Of a stretch of 64,000 bases of DNA, positions 1-9,334 are shown in pieces. Source of the DNA: Trebouxia sp. TZW2008 (Eukaryota; Chlorophyta; Trebouxiophyceae; Trebouxiales; Trebouxiaceae); assembly GCA_002118135.1 (NCBI GenBank), contig BDIU01000371.1:124254-188253 (forward strand), written 5' to 3'. The position numbers and the translations under genes were made by a program. Every line of letters begins with the position of its first letter. Positions within the stretch are counted from its first letter, which is position 1. The notes beneath the pieces were generated by a model. It saw only the letters and a list, made by a program, of their open reading frames with translations. It was not told where the DNA came from and did not search any database.

Positions 1-141
1 CATCTCAAAAACGAGCTTATGCCAAGGTACTCAGCATGCTGATGTGTGTCACACTCGTCACGTGTGGCAGTACATCGCTTTGTAGAGAGCAGTTGTTTAG
101 ACAGAGGGGAGATACATCTCAAAAACGAGCTTATGCCAAGG
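1..141 (+). repeat. Duplicated exon tail with donor in argininosuccinate synthase
   Basis: The 26 bases encoding HLKNELMPR up to the GT donor occur identically at 1-26 and 115-140, and the following intron bases also resemble each other (gtactcagcatgc versus gtatatagcatgc). The second copy is preceded by bases that would read RGE-I in frame after a tttagacag acceptor-like site, so it could itself be a small exon. Confidence 0.85.
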
Positions 142-2308
142 TATATAGCATGCAGACAAGTGTGTAGGCCATACTGTGTATGCTTTGCCGGCAACAAGCC
201 ACTCCTAGCCTTTATCAGATAGATGCCAAGGGTGCTGACCTTGTTGCCTTCACTATCGATACAACATGTCTCAACTGACTTGCAAATGTCAGAAGCAATT
301 GGCACACATGTCAGAAAGCTTAAGAGCTGAGAAGACGTTCAAACGTTTGCTGCTGCTGCAGGTATGCAGAGCTCTTGTACAATGGATTCTGGTTCAGCCC
401 AGAGCGGGAAGCCCTACAGGCCGCCATAGACTCCAGCCAGAAATATGTCACTGGCACAGTCAGGCTCAAGCTCTACAAGGTATTGCTATGAATGTCTTTG
501 TTGCTGCTGTTGTTGTTGCTACTGTTGTTGCTGCCTGTTGTCTCTACTGTTGTTATCATCGTTATGTTTTGACTGCTACCATTTTGTTGTTGTCACTGGC
601 ACTATCGATTTCAAAATTTACAAGGTAAGCCATCCCATAGGCTGTGACAGATTTGCGCAAGAGCGATATCCCAACATCGGTGGTGTTCAGATAACACCTT
701 CTGTTCGATGTCGGCTACACGGCAATTTCAATGCAGTGATTGGCTGATGATGGTGTCATTCCCTAAGTATACAGTCAGCAGTCTAGATACTTCAGTATGA
801 TTATGGTGTACAGCCTCATGCTGTCACAGACTTCTCCCTCATAAGGAGGCTCAAGCTTCAGTTTGAGTTCAGCGAGTCCCAGACATTCAGTGTTTCTGGC
901 AACAAACTCTGCAAATTCAGCAGCCGGCTCAGCAGCAAGTACCAACAGCAACATCCTGTGACTGTGCCAAAGCTAAATATGGCAACCAGCACCAGTCTGG
1001 TACTCGAAAATCAGAGCGGTCTCAACTCAGTCCGCGGAGATGTGTCTGGCGTTCAACAGCAGCTCAGCGTACTGTAGCTAGCTCAGCAACACTACAGCAG
1101 TTGAATAAGCTGTGAATGAGGGACTGTCTTTGGTGGTCTCAACTGCCGAGTTTGCAAAATTTGTTCCCAGAAACACTGAATGTTCGGGGACTCACTGAAC
1201 TCAAACTGAAGTTATCTGAACACCACCCACTTTGGGATGTCGCTCTTGCCCTAAATTGTCACACTGGTCTCGGAGTGCTCGTTCCTGTCAGGCCTGCACA
1301 ATTGCACAATTGCTCACTCCTGGCAGGCCTAACTGGAATGACAGCTCCAAAACTGCTGTAACAAATTAGCGCAGGAGCAACATCCCAAAGTGGGTGGTGC
1401 TGAGATAACACCTTCAGTTTGATGTAGGCTACAACCTCAACGCAGATTGGTTGATGATCATCTCATTGCCTAAGTAAACAGTTAGCAGTCTAGATACTTC
1501 AGTATGATTAATTGATGGTGTATAGCCGCATGGCGTTACGTAGGCCCTGTATCAGACATCTGCATGCGTGACACTGCCATGCTGTGGCTGTGTACAACCA
1601 CAATTCCCGTGACATGTATACATCTTCTTGATGTACAAAAGCAGGTGCCTTTAGGGCTGCTGATGGTTGAATGCTTTTGCATTCTGCTACCACTGCGCAT
1701 GTCACCAGGTCTCTCAACCCAGCGACACCAACCACCGTTTTGCTTACACTGAGAGTCATGTGGCATCATCGACACCAGAAATGAGGACAGCAACAGGGTA
1801 TGTGTGCCTGCAGGGCAACACCATAGTCGTGGGCCGTAAGTCACCACACAGCCTGTACAACGAGAAGATTGCCTCCTTTGAGGATGACGAAGGGCTGTAC
1901 GACCAGAAAGATGCAGCAGGCTTCATCAAACTACAGGTGATGCTCTGAGTGATTACACGCGGTGTGAGAGTCACTGGAAAACAGCAGACATGTCATTCCT
2001 TACCTGCAAAAGCATACTGCAGCTGATGTTCGTCACATGCTTGCACAAATATCAGGAATATTGCATGCAAGATTCGAGCGCAGTATAGCACAATGTCTGA
2101 GTTTCTAGAGCTGGAATGAAAACTGGTTATGTTTGAGGCTGATGGGCACTTCCATTTTCAGTGTGGCATGTCCGACGTGGCATGCATCTGAGCCTGTGAG
2201 CACATCACAGGTCACAGGCAATCTTGCTGCAATATGCATGCTGATCTGATATCGTTGTATTTGCAGGCTTTGAGACTCAGGACTCTGGGTTCCAACAGGA
2301 TGAAGTGA
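1..2308 (+). CDS. ASS: Argininosuccinate synthase, C-terminal part (5' end off window)
   Basis: Joins citrulline and aspartate with ATP in arginine synthesis. Visible exons: one ending at 26 (tail reads HLKNELMPR), 362-479, 1814-1936 and 2267-2308 (stop TGA 2306-2308). Phases close: AG|G gives the Arg of MPR, then [63 protein letters not shown] and a short tail [13 protein letters not shown]. These blocks match the conserved C-terminal segment of cyanobacterial/plant-type ASS in order (family knowledge). The catalytic N-terminal domain is outside the window. The exon tail ending at 26 recurs at 115-140. Either could be the used donor, but by the rule seen elsewhere in the window the second is a copy. 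The 1334-base intron 480-1813 holds nested repeats. Transcribed toward the hydrolase gene (convergent). Confidence 0.95.
590..624 (+). repeat. Partial copy of exon 362-479 tail with GT donor
   Basis: Encodes [11 protein letters not shown] followed by gtaagc. The real exon tail encodes [11 protein letters not shown] followed by gtattg. About 28 of 39 bases match, and the reading frame and splice donor are conserved. It lies downstream of the real exon. It sits at the end of a TGTTGC-rich stretch and has no convincing full exon in front. Confidence 0.7.
651..1555. repeat. Nested direct and inverted repeats inside ASS intron (foldback-like element)
   Basis: About 180 bases at 651-835 recur in direct orientation at 1370-1555 (shared blocks: gtggtg..agataacacctt and cagtctagatacttcagtat). 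Between them, 856-923 is the reverse complement of 1143-1211 at near identity over about 68 bases, giving a hairpin with a loop of about 220 bases. Bases 1201-1249 are also the reverse complement of about 1370-1420. No transposase ORF is present. This may be a MITE-like foldback element or a locally rearranged duplication. Confidence 0.75.
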
Positions 2309-3637
2309 TCTGCTTTGAAGCACCCTGCAGCTGCTCAGCAGCTCGCTGATGACCACGTGGCAGTCATAGCTTCAGAATTTGCTGATACTGGATGCACTTG
2401 TACTGCAGCAGGATCCCTGCAAAGCCAAACGGAATCAACATTAGAGCATAATTAGCTCTCTACCAATAGCTCTCTTCCGTGTTGTCCCCTAAATTGAGCT
2501 CTGTGCTAATGATGCAGCTTAGCTGATGGTGTCATCTGCGTTATGGCAGTGCTTAGGGATGCTCAAAAATGCAACCACATGACATGCAGCAGCATTCGAC
2601 AGAGCATGCTTGGCAGTGCAGTTGCTTGTCAGACAGCTTTGACTGTGATCTTTGCAAACGCCAGTTTGTACGCATTGCCATGATCATCAACAGCTTGTAT
2701 GTTGCTAGCTGCATACCTATTAAGTCGCTTGCAAGGCACAAAGCGTGCTGCCGTGTTGTCCCCTAACAGCAAAGGACACTATCTTAACAGATGACTCACA
2801 ATGCAGAAGCATGCACTTTTCTGCACAGAAAGCAGCGGTTGGCTGTGCTTTACGACTAAATCACTTTGCGGGCAGTTTGCATCAACGTCGACACCTCACT
2901 GACTGAATCGTACTACAGACAGAAGCAAGCTGCAAACTAATAAAGCACCTTGACCCAACTGGATCGACAAGTCTTTGCACAGCAGAACCAAAGGTCCACG
3001 TTGATGGCTGAAATTCAGGACTGTTAGGTTCTAAAACTCTAAAAATGCAAAAAAGTTTCTAGCTTGACAACATTAACAACAAAACAACTTGCACCTCAGA
3101 AACAATGCAAATGCAGTCATAGACCGATGGCGATGACACGAATCAAGAGACAACTTCTGGCAGACATTCGCCTGCGCATTATGTACAGTTCGCATTGCTG
3201 GGACAAACAGCGAAACAAACAAATATACATTTTGCAGTCATACGCCTGCACAGCACATCAATTAACTGCAAAGGAATGGCACGTTGCACTGCCCCTTGCT
3301 CAAAACATTGCAGACATTCATCTGAGAGGCCGTCTACTGCTTCTGTCTGGCCCCTGTACAATGTGCCCTCATGCAGACTTCTCACAATCATCTGACTTGC
3401 TAGCACCTGCTGCAAATGGTATCCCAGTTCAGATTTTGCTTGCATGTCATACACATTTGCCGTTTTGCTTGCAGGTTGCCATGTTTGCTGATGTCCTGTG
3501 ACATGAACCATGAGCGGCTGTACGCCTCAGCTGGGGAGATCAGTGGATTTGAGGCTGACTTCGGCTAAGGCGGTTGCCAATTCACACGTACTTGCAGGTC
3601 CGCTGCATTGCTAGGTTCAGCCTGACTGGTTGGTCAG
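2309..3637. other. Convergent intergenic region
   Basis: Lies between the 3' ends of the ASS and hydrolase genes. The phrase GTGTTGTCCCCTAA appears twice (about 2480 and 2752). Bases 3575-3632 contain a degraded copy of the tail of the hydrolase's last exon. No coding exon is supported here. Confidence 0.5.
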
Positions 3638-6600
3638 TCATACATGTTTGCTGAACCAGTCCAAGCATGCATTGCTCGTTTCAGTCTGACTGGGCCCCAG
3701 AAGCAGTTCGTGGAAGCCAGAATCCACCCAATGAGCAGTCAGATCCTTGGACTGGACATCCTTCACAAACTTGTCAATGGCTGGAACGCTTATGACCTGC
3801 ATGTACAGCATGTGTCAGAACAAGATATGACCCTGTTTTGCATGGCTAAACTTACATCAGCCAGCATTCAGTGAGTAGTCAATTCCTTGGACTGAACATC
3901 TTTCACAATGTTGTCAGTTGCTGGCAAACTGATGACCTGCATGCATTGCGTTTGTTAAATACAGTAATGATCCTGCTTTACATGGACATATACTGATCAG
4001 ATTAGGCATCAGTGAGCACATCTTCAAATAGCATCTGGTTTTCCAGGATTGGTCATGGAAAACCAATGTAATGATTGGTCTTTTAAACCTTATATTATGT
4101 GCCAAGACTTGCTGTGACATCGCAGGTTTTGAAAGCAGCTTCTCAGATCATTCCAGGCAGCATTGCAGGTTTTGGCCTGGTGACGCCACCAGAAAACGTG
4201 TGCTCTTTTCACCTGGTCTGACTTGCTGGCCACTACAAGAATGGGCAGAGTGAGTTCTTTTGCCTTGTTGGTAGCAATTTTGAAGGCGTCCAAAAATGCT
4301 TTGCCTGTCTTGACGCGCATTTCTCCATGGTCCATCAAAGGATCAGCTTTGAACTGCTCAATCTATACAGCACTCAGCCCAAAATTGTAGTCAGCAAGCA
4401 TTGTGAGTGTGCACAGTAGCAGTTGAGTCCTTATACTGTCAGGCAGGTATGCCGCTCTGCTGCACATCTGCTCACAACAAGCAGCTTCCAGTAGGCAAAG
4501 CAACATGCAAAACAATGGGCCGCATGCGTCTCTGAATGCCATTCATCCAAACGCATGCAATGCTAATAGGCTGCAGATTAGCTCTGAGATCATTGAATTA
4601 TCAGACCAAACGGTGTGCATCTCTCAAAACAAGCTCCATGTAATAATAATAATAATACTAACAATGATAATCATAATAACAACAACAATAATCATAGCAA
4701 TGATAATAATAACAACAACAATAATAGTAGTAGTTATAATAAAAACAACAATAACAATAATAATAACAACAATAACAATAATAATAACAACAATAATAAT
4801 AATACAACAATAATAACAATAACAAGGCAAAAAGACAGGCTGCACCTCTGCTGTAAACAAGCAGACTCAATGCAAAGCAGCAGACAGTAAGCTCTTTTGA
4901 TTGTTCACACGTTGATATGTTCACGAAGGCGAGGTGAAGGTTTGATCAACTCAGGACATTAGTGCACTCTTCACAGCAAGGTGAAGGGATAATCTGGGCC
5001 CTGGCGCAAATCAGCAGGGCAACACGCTGCAGCAGCAAAAGCAAAAGCAGAGACAGGAGGTCCAACGGGCAATTGCTCTCACCAGTGCAGGCACATTGGT
5101 GCATTTCTCAAAGGGTGGTGAAGGGACAATACGTGCCCTGGGACAGATTCACAGGCTAACATGTCACAGCTGCACAAGGAAGTCAGACAGGCAAAAGAGT
5201 CTCACCAGTGCAGGCACATTGGTGCATTTCTCAAAGGGTGGTGAAGGGACAATACGTGCCCTGGGGCAAATCAGCAGGGCAATGTGCTGCAGCAATGCTA
5301 GGAAGTCCAGCAGTAAGTTGCGCTGTGCGTCCACAGCTGGGGAAACTAGCACAATGCCCTACAAACACAGCATTTGATGTCAGCACCTGACCAGGTCAAA
5401 CGGGCAATGCGCTGCGGCAGCAAAAGGTAGTCTAACAGTGGGTCGCGCTGTGCATTCACTGCTGGAGACATCAAAGCAGTTCCCTGGACGTACACAAGGA
5501 CAGCAGCCTAGGCAAGCTCGTGGATCAGCAGGGCAATGCGCTGCATCAGAACTAGCAGTGCCTTGTGCTGCGACCTTGATAGGAAGTTTAACAGTAAGTC
5601 ACGCTGCGCGTCCATAGCTGAAGGGACAAGCACAATGCTCTGCAATCACAATGTCGGAAGTCAATAACTGAGCAGGTCAGTTGGGTAATGTGCTAGGAGT
5701 AAGAGGCAGTCTAACAGTGATATGCGCTGTGCATCCACTGCTGGAGAGACTGATACAGATCCTTGAACACACAAGATGTGATGTCAAGACACAGGATCTG
5801 AGCATCAAGCCTGCGTCAGCAGAAGAATGTGCTGCCGTAGCAAAAGGCAATCTAACAGTAAATTGCGCTGTGCATCCACTGCTGGTGAGATTGAAACAAT
5901 TCCCTGAACACTCAAGATCTGATGTCAACATGTGAGCAGGTCATTAGGGCAATGTGCTACAGCAATGATAGAAAGTCCAGCAGTGGGTTGTGCGCTGTGC
6001 ATCCACTGCTGGAGACACCAGCACAATCCTCTGAATGCACACAATGACAAAGTTCAAAGCCAGATCTTGAGCAGTGTAGATTGGCATAGCATTTTGGTGA
6101 ATAGACAGGCACACTTTTTGGCACAGCATCATGAAGACACCAGGTGAGCAGCAGAGACCATTACCTGTCCTGAGTAGACCTGCAAAAGGCTGGCAACCTG
6201 GCGTAAGTATACACACAACCCTTCAAAACCAACATGCCACACTTCTGAAGCCAGGGCTTGCATTGAGCATATTGACGAATGATCAGCAAGCAGGAGCAGT
6301 TGCTTCAGTCTTTTGTTTCATTTTATTCCAAACGTGTGCGAGACAGCCTCAGCAGGCCCAGCTAGGTACGTACTGCAGATTTAATGGATCCAGCCAGTTT
6401 GCTCCTATGCTATATTAAGTTTCTTGAGAGCACATCAATATGTCAGCAGCAGTCAGCATTGGTCTCAACAACATGGCAGGGTCATACTGATCTGCCACAT
6501 CACTCTTGTCTCAGGTCCGCACACAAAGCTTGTCTGCAAGCCAAGCCAAGAGCAATGCCACAGATCAACAGAACCTCACTCATGAAATGAGGTGACGCAG

Positions 6601-8452
6601 CAGATGCAATAGATGCTTAGCTCAAGCTTGATCATTAGGGCAAGCATGTGCTGAAAGCCATGCCACAGTCAAGACACGGATTCACCCTGCGTTGATGGCT
6701 GCATCAGATGCTGAGCTCAAGCTTGCTCATTAGGGCAAGCATGTGAGAGCTTTGCAACAGTCAGACGTGGCTTCATTCTGAAGTGATGGCTGCAGAGCGC
6801 CACATGCACGGCTACTGCTTGACTGTCTTGCGAACGACAGGGGGATGCGAGCACATGATCAAACTGACTGGAGACAGGTGATTGCTTCTGTACGTACCTA
6901 GATGGGCCTGCTGAGCCCGCCGAGCCTGCCTAGCCCACGTTTACAATGAATGAAATGAATGACAGGGGGATGTGCTTCTTTCACATAGCAGCTGTGCTAG
7001 ATGGTGTGATGGTAGCAGTGCTGAATAGGCATTGTGACACTGCTGCCAGGTGTGTGCCATTCAGTTTTTGTCGCTATGTGTAGTTCCTGAGCATTATTGA
7101 CCCACATGATTATAATTTGAAAATTGAACTGCATGTGCATGAGGTACAGAAGAGGTTTGATTGTTGACAAATGCTCAAGTGAATTGCGCGGTAGCAGCAT
7201 GCCCTTGCCAAGTAGACTGATCTGTCAGGATTGTGCTGTGAATCAAGTTGCAAGGTGTCAGCATGCACCTGCCAGGCGGATTGGTTCCTCAGGGCTGTCA
7301 GAATTGCGAGGCAGCCTCCCATTGAGATGCCACCCATAAAGACTGACAACGGCACCTTATGCATCTCACGGGCAACTGTATGCCGGCGTAGGTGAATATT
7401 GTTTAATCTGTTCTGAGGCTAGCAACACGCACCTGCCAGGCGGATTGGTTCCTTAGGGCAGTCAGGATTGTAAGGCAGCCTCCCATTGAGATGCCTCCCA
7501 TGAATACTGGCAACTGCTGCCCAGCTGGTTGTAGGGAGTCAGCAACTTCCTGCACAAGCCCAAAGCACCCTTTATGATTATCTCTTGCATTCAAACCTGA
7601 AGTATGCGATTGGCGCTCAGCTGGTTGTAGGTGAGTCAGCAACTTCTTGCAATGGTGACCTCACCGCACGTGTAGTGCAATTTACGAGACGCAAGTATGC
7701 AACAAAATGTATTGTCAAAAGATGCCCACACAAATTACTGAATGAGCAACATGCTGGGGCTGACTTGTCATGTGCAACACACAAGTATTTTGGGTATGAA
7801 CTATTTGAATGGAAAGCATGGTCATTCTCTGTCCTGCACAGACTCAAACTGATTTGCATGAGCTCTGTCTCATGCTCAGACCTGTAGATTGCTACATCTG
7901 CACCTGCATGTCTTGCGGCCTGCTACCAGGAAAGGTGACTTGTCATCTTGCGCTGACATTTGCCCTGATGCCTAGTGAGTTTGTTACAAGGTGGTGAGGC
8001 AGCATGGCGCTCGAGGAGAAGCAGACCTTGCGAACTTGGTACACGTCATCGACCCAGTGCTGAAAGTTGTCCATGTACGCGTGCAGCTGCGGATTATCGC
8101 CTCTACTTCTTCCGTAGCCTTGTGAGTCATGCGCGACGACGTTGATGCCCTTGGTCGCCCAGTCTTTGAAGACTGCGAAATCAAGATCTGTAAAGTTGCA
8201 TGCAATGTGCGAGGCCAATGCATGCAGACAGCTTGGCGTCAGCTTACTCACCATCATCGTACAGAGAGCAGTGAGCAGCGTAGCCGTGATGAAAAACCAG
8301 CACGCCCTTGCTGTCGCGACCCTGATAGATCTTCACATACAGCTTGTGGCCCCTGCAATGAACGGAAGTCCTGTAAGATCAGGAAGCATTTGCAGCAACG
8401 GCGAACGGTGCGTTTACCTGGCGTTTGTGATCCATCTCTCCGATACTTCCAT
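3638..8452 (-). CDS. Alpha/beta hydrolase, monoacylglycerol-lipase-like serine hydrolase
   Basis: Predicted lipase/esterase of the MAGL family, 288 residues from seven exons read leftward: 8418-8452, 8252-8352, 8027-8187, 7433-7549, 5206-5358, 4213-4353, 3638-3796. Start MEVSERW; all phases close. Visible motifs: oxyanion HHGY about residues 33-36; AHDSQGYGRSRG; nucleophile elbow GGISMGG with Ser near 120; acid in ASKSDQ near 235; His in GFHELLLGP near 265. The length fits the family (about 290-310). No signal peptide. Its true substrate cannot be told from sequence. Three of the seven exons have partial tandem copies in adjacent introns. Exon 4 (the nucleophile elbow) has an alternative in-frame version at 7269-7364 and exon 5 has five extra acceptor-bearing copies, so alternative isoforms are possible. 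Confidence 0.93.
3866..3945 (-). repeat. Decayed copy of hydrolase exon 7 start
   Basis: Read on the minus strand after a gcag acceptor it gives VISLPATDNIVKDVQSKELT then T-H-stop. The real exon 7 gives VISVPAIDKFVKDVQSKDLT then A-H-W. A TGA replaces Trp. It lies upstream of the real exon in gene sense. Confidence 0.85.
4638..4833. repeat. AAT/AAC trinucleotide microsatellite
   Basis: About 195 bases of interrupted (AAT)n and (AAC)n inside the intron between hydrolase exons 5 and 6. It produces spurious poly-Asn, poly-Ile and poly-Thr reading frames that should not be taken as genes. Confidence 0.95.
4962..6035 (-). repeat. Six-unit tandem array of hydrolase exon 5
   Basis: The real exon is 5206-5358 (GIVLVSPAVDAQRN...PSPPFEKCTNVPAL then gtgaga). 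Five copies of its beginning lie upstream in gene sense, starting at 5483, 5639, 5761, 5903 and 6030, spaced 122-156 bases. Each directly follows an AG and reads a version of VSPAVDAQR (VNAQRD, PSAMDAQRD, VSVSPAVDAQRI, VSISPAVDAQRN, VLVSPAVDAQRT). The copy at 6030 has a two-base insertion after the QR codons that leads to a stop. Two copies of the exon's end lie downstream: 5085-5150 (RARIVPSPPFEKCTNVPAL plus gtgaga) and 4966-5035 (RAQIIPSPCCEECTN, stop soon after). Confidence 0.9.
6310..6400 (-). repeat. Dispersed short repeat, copy A
   Basis: Shares the core CTCAGCAGGCCCAG and flanks with copies at 6849-6961, 17098-17205 and 57276-57395. Orientation is assigned so that the AATG-like tail is 3'. 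No ORF. Confidence 0.7.
6612..6800. repeat. Two-unit tandem repeat in hydrolase intron
   Basis: Units of about 105 bases share GCTCAAGCTTG.TCATTAGGGCAAGCATGTG and a following block with CACAGTCA/CAACAGTCA and GATGGCTGCA. No coding content is recognised. Confidence 0.75.
6849..6961 (+). repeat. Dispersed short repeat, copy D, with AATG-type tail
   Basis: Body GAGCACATGATCAAACTGAC...GGGCCTGCTGAGC...GCCTAGCC, followed by a simple AATGAATGAAATGAATG tail, which is a SINE-like layout. It matches copy C at 57276-57395 through most of its length. Confidence 0.7.
7269..7652 (-). repeat. Partial tandem copies flanking hydrolase exon 4 (active-site exon)
   Basis: The real exon is 7433-7549. Downstream in gene sense, 7269-7364 repeats the active-site half (VFMGGISMGGCLAILTALRN then QSAWQ) and keeps a GT donor. 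An AG just before it gives a phase-0, 32-codon alternative exon. Upstream, about 7608-7652 repeats the beginning (EVADS) after a TTGCAAG site. Confidence 0.88.
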
Positions 8453-9334
8453 GGCTGAACCTGTCGTAACGCCACTCCCTGCAAATCCCCACGCAACTCT
8501 TCGCTAACGATACACAAACACGCAGCGGTAGCGGGCTTGTAGCGAGTGGTTGTGGAGAGAGCTTCTGTTGTCTGCAGCGCACTGTAATTTGTAGGACGAG
8601 ATGAGTAATTTTTGACGCAACCGCGCAGTTGAGCTGTGCACTGGCCATTGCTGCAGTGGCTTTTCTGCCTGCACATGCACTCTCATCTGGACGCGCAACG
8701 GGTGCTGTATGCATGTACCACGGATGCTACAAGGGCTTGTGGTACAGCTATTATGTCACAATGCTTCAAGAGCTTTAATGTCTTTCAGTGACTGTTGAGT
8801 CTGCATGGGAAACGACACTGACTCTCCAAGGTGAATCCAGGCTGCACACATCGTGCCAGTGTAGCAACTTGACAGGTAGACATGCTGTATCACAAATACA
8901 AAGACTGCACCTATTGTTGAGCTACATATGAGCCAAGGCTTTCACACCATCGCGTCCAACAAAGCATGAATTGTACATAAACATTTTGGACCAATGCATT
9001 CCCTGCTATGCCAACGCCGTGTTGGATGAAAGCTATTCCCTGCCATCCCAGCGGTCATCCTTATCCACAGCACGGCGTCTGCAAAGACACCATTGTCAGT
9101 CGTGCAGTCTGGCTTGCAGCAAGCACTCAAAGATGCAACATACTGCCAAGCAGTGATGCCTTGATCTGCGACTGATCTACTGTATCCAATGGTATGCTAA
9201 CTGGCAGTATAGTCAACAGTTGGCTTGCTACATGCTTTGACATCGAGCATCAGGGCGAGCCACGCCAGAGCAAGCTGCTTTGTCTTGGTTTGCAGTGGAT
9301 CACTCATTCGTGCAACGCTTCCCATCAGACATGT
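8453..9334. other. Intergenic region between hydrolase 5' end and CWC22 3' end
   Basis: Should contain the hydrolase promoter and the CWC22 3' UTR; both genes are read leftward. No exon, TATA box or RNA gene could be supported. Confidence 0.4.

Noticed and set aside
4505..4924. Poly-Asn / poly-Ile / poly-Tyr frames on both strands
   Set aside because: They are translations of the AAT/AAC microsatellite in a hydrolase intron.
7110..7364. Separate lipase gene around the second GISMGG
   Set aside because: It is a partial copy of hydrolase exon 4 with no other exons of its own.
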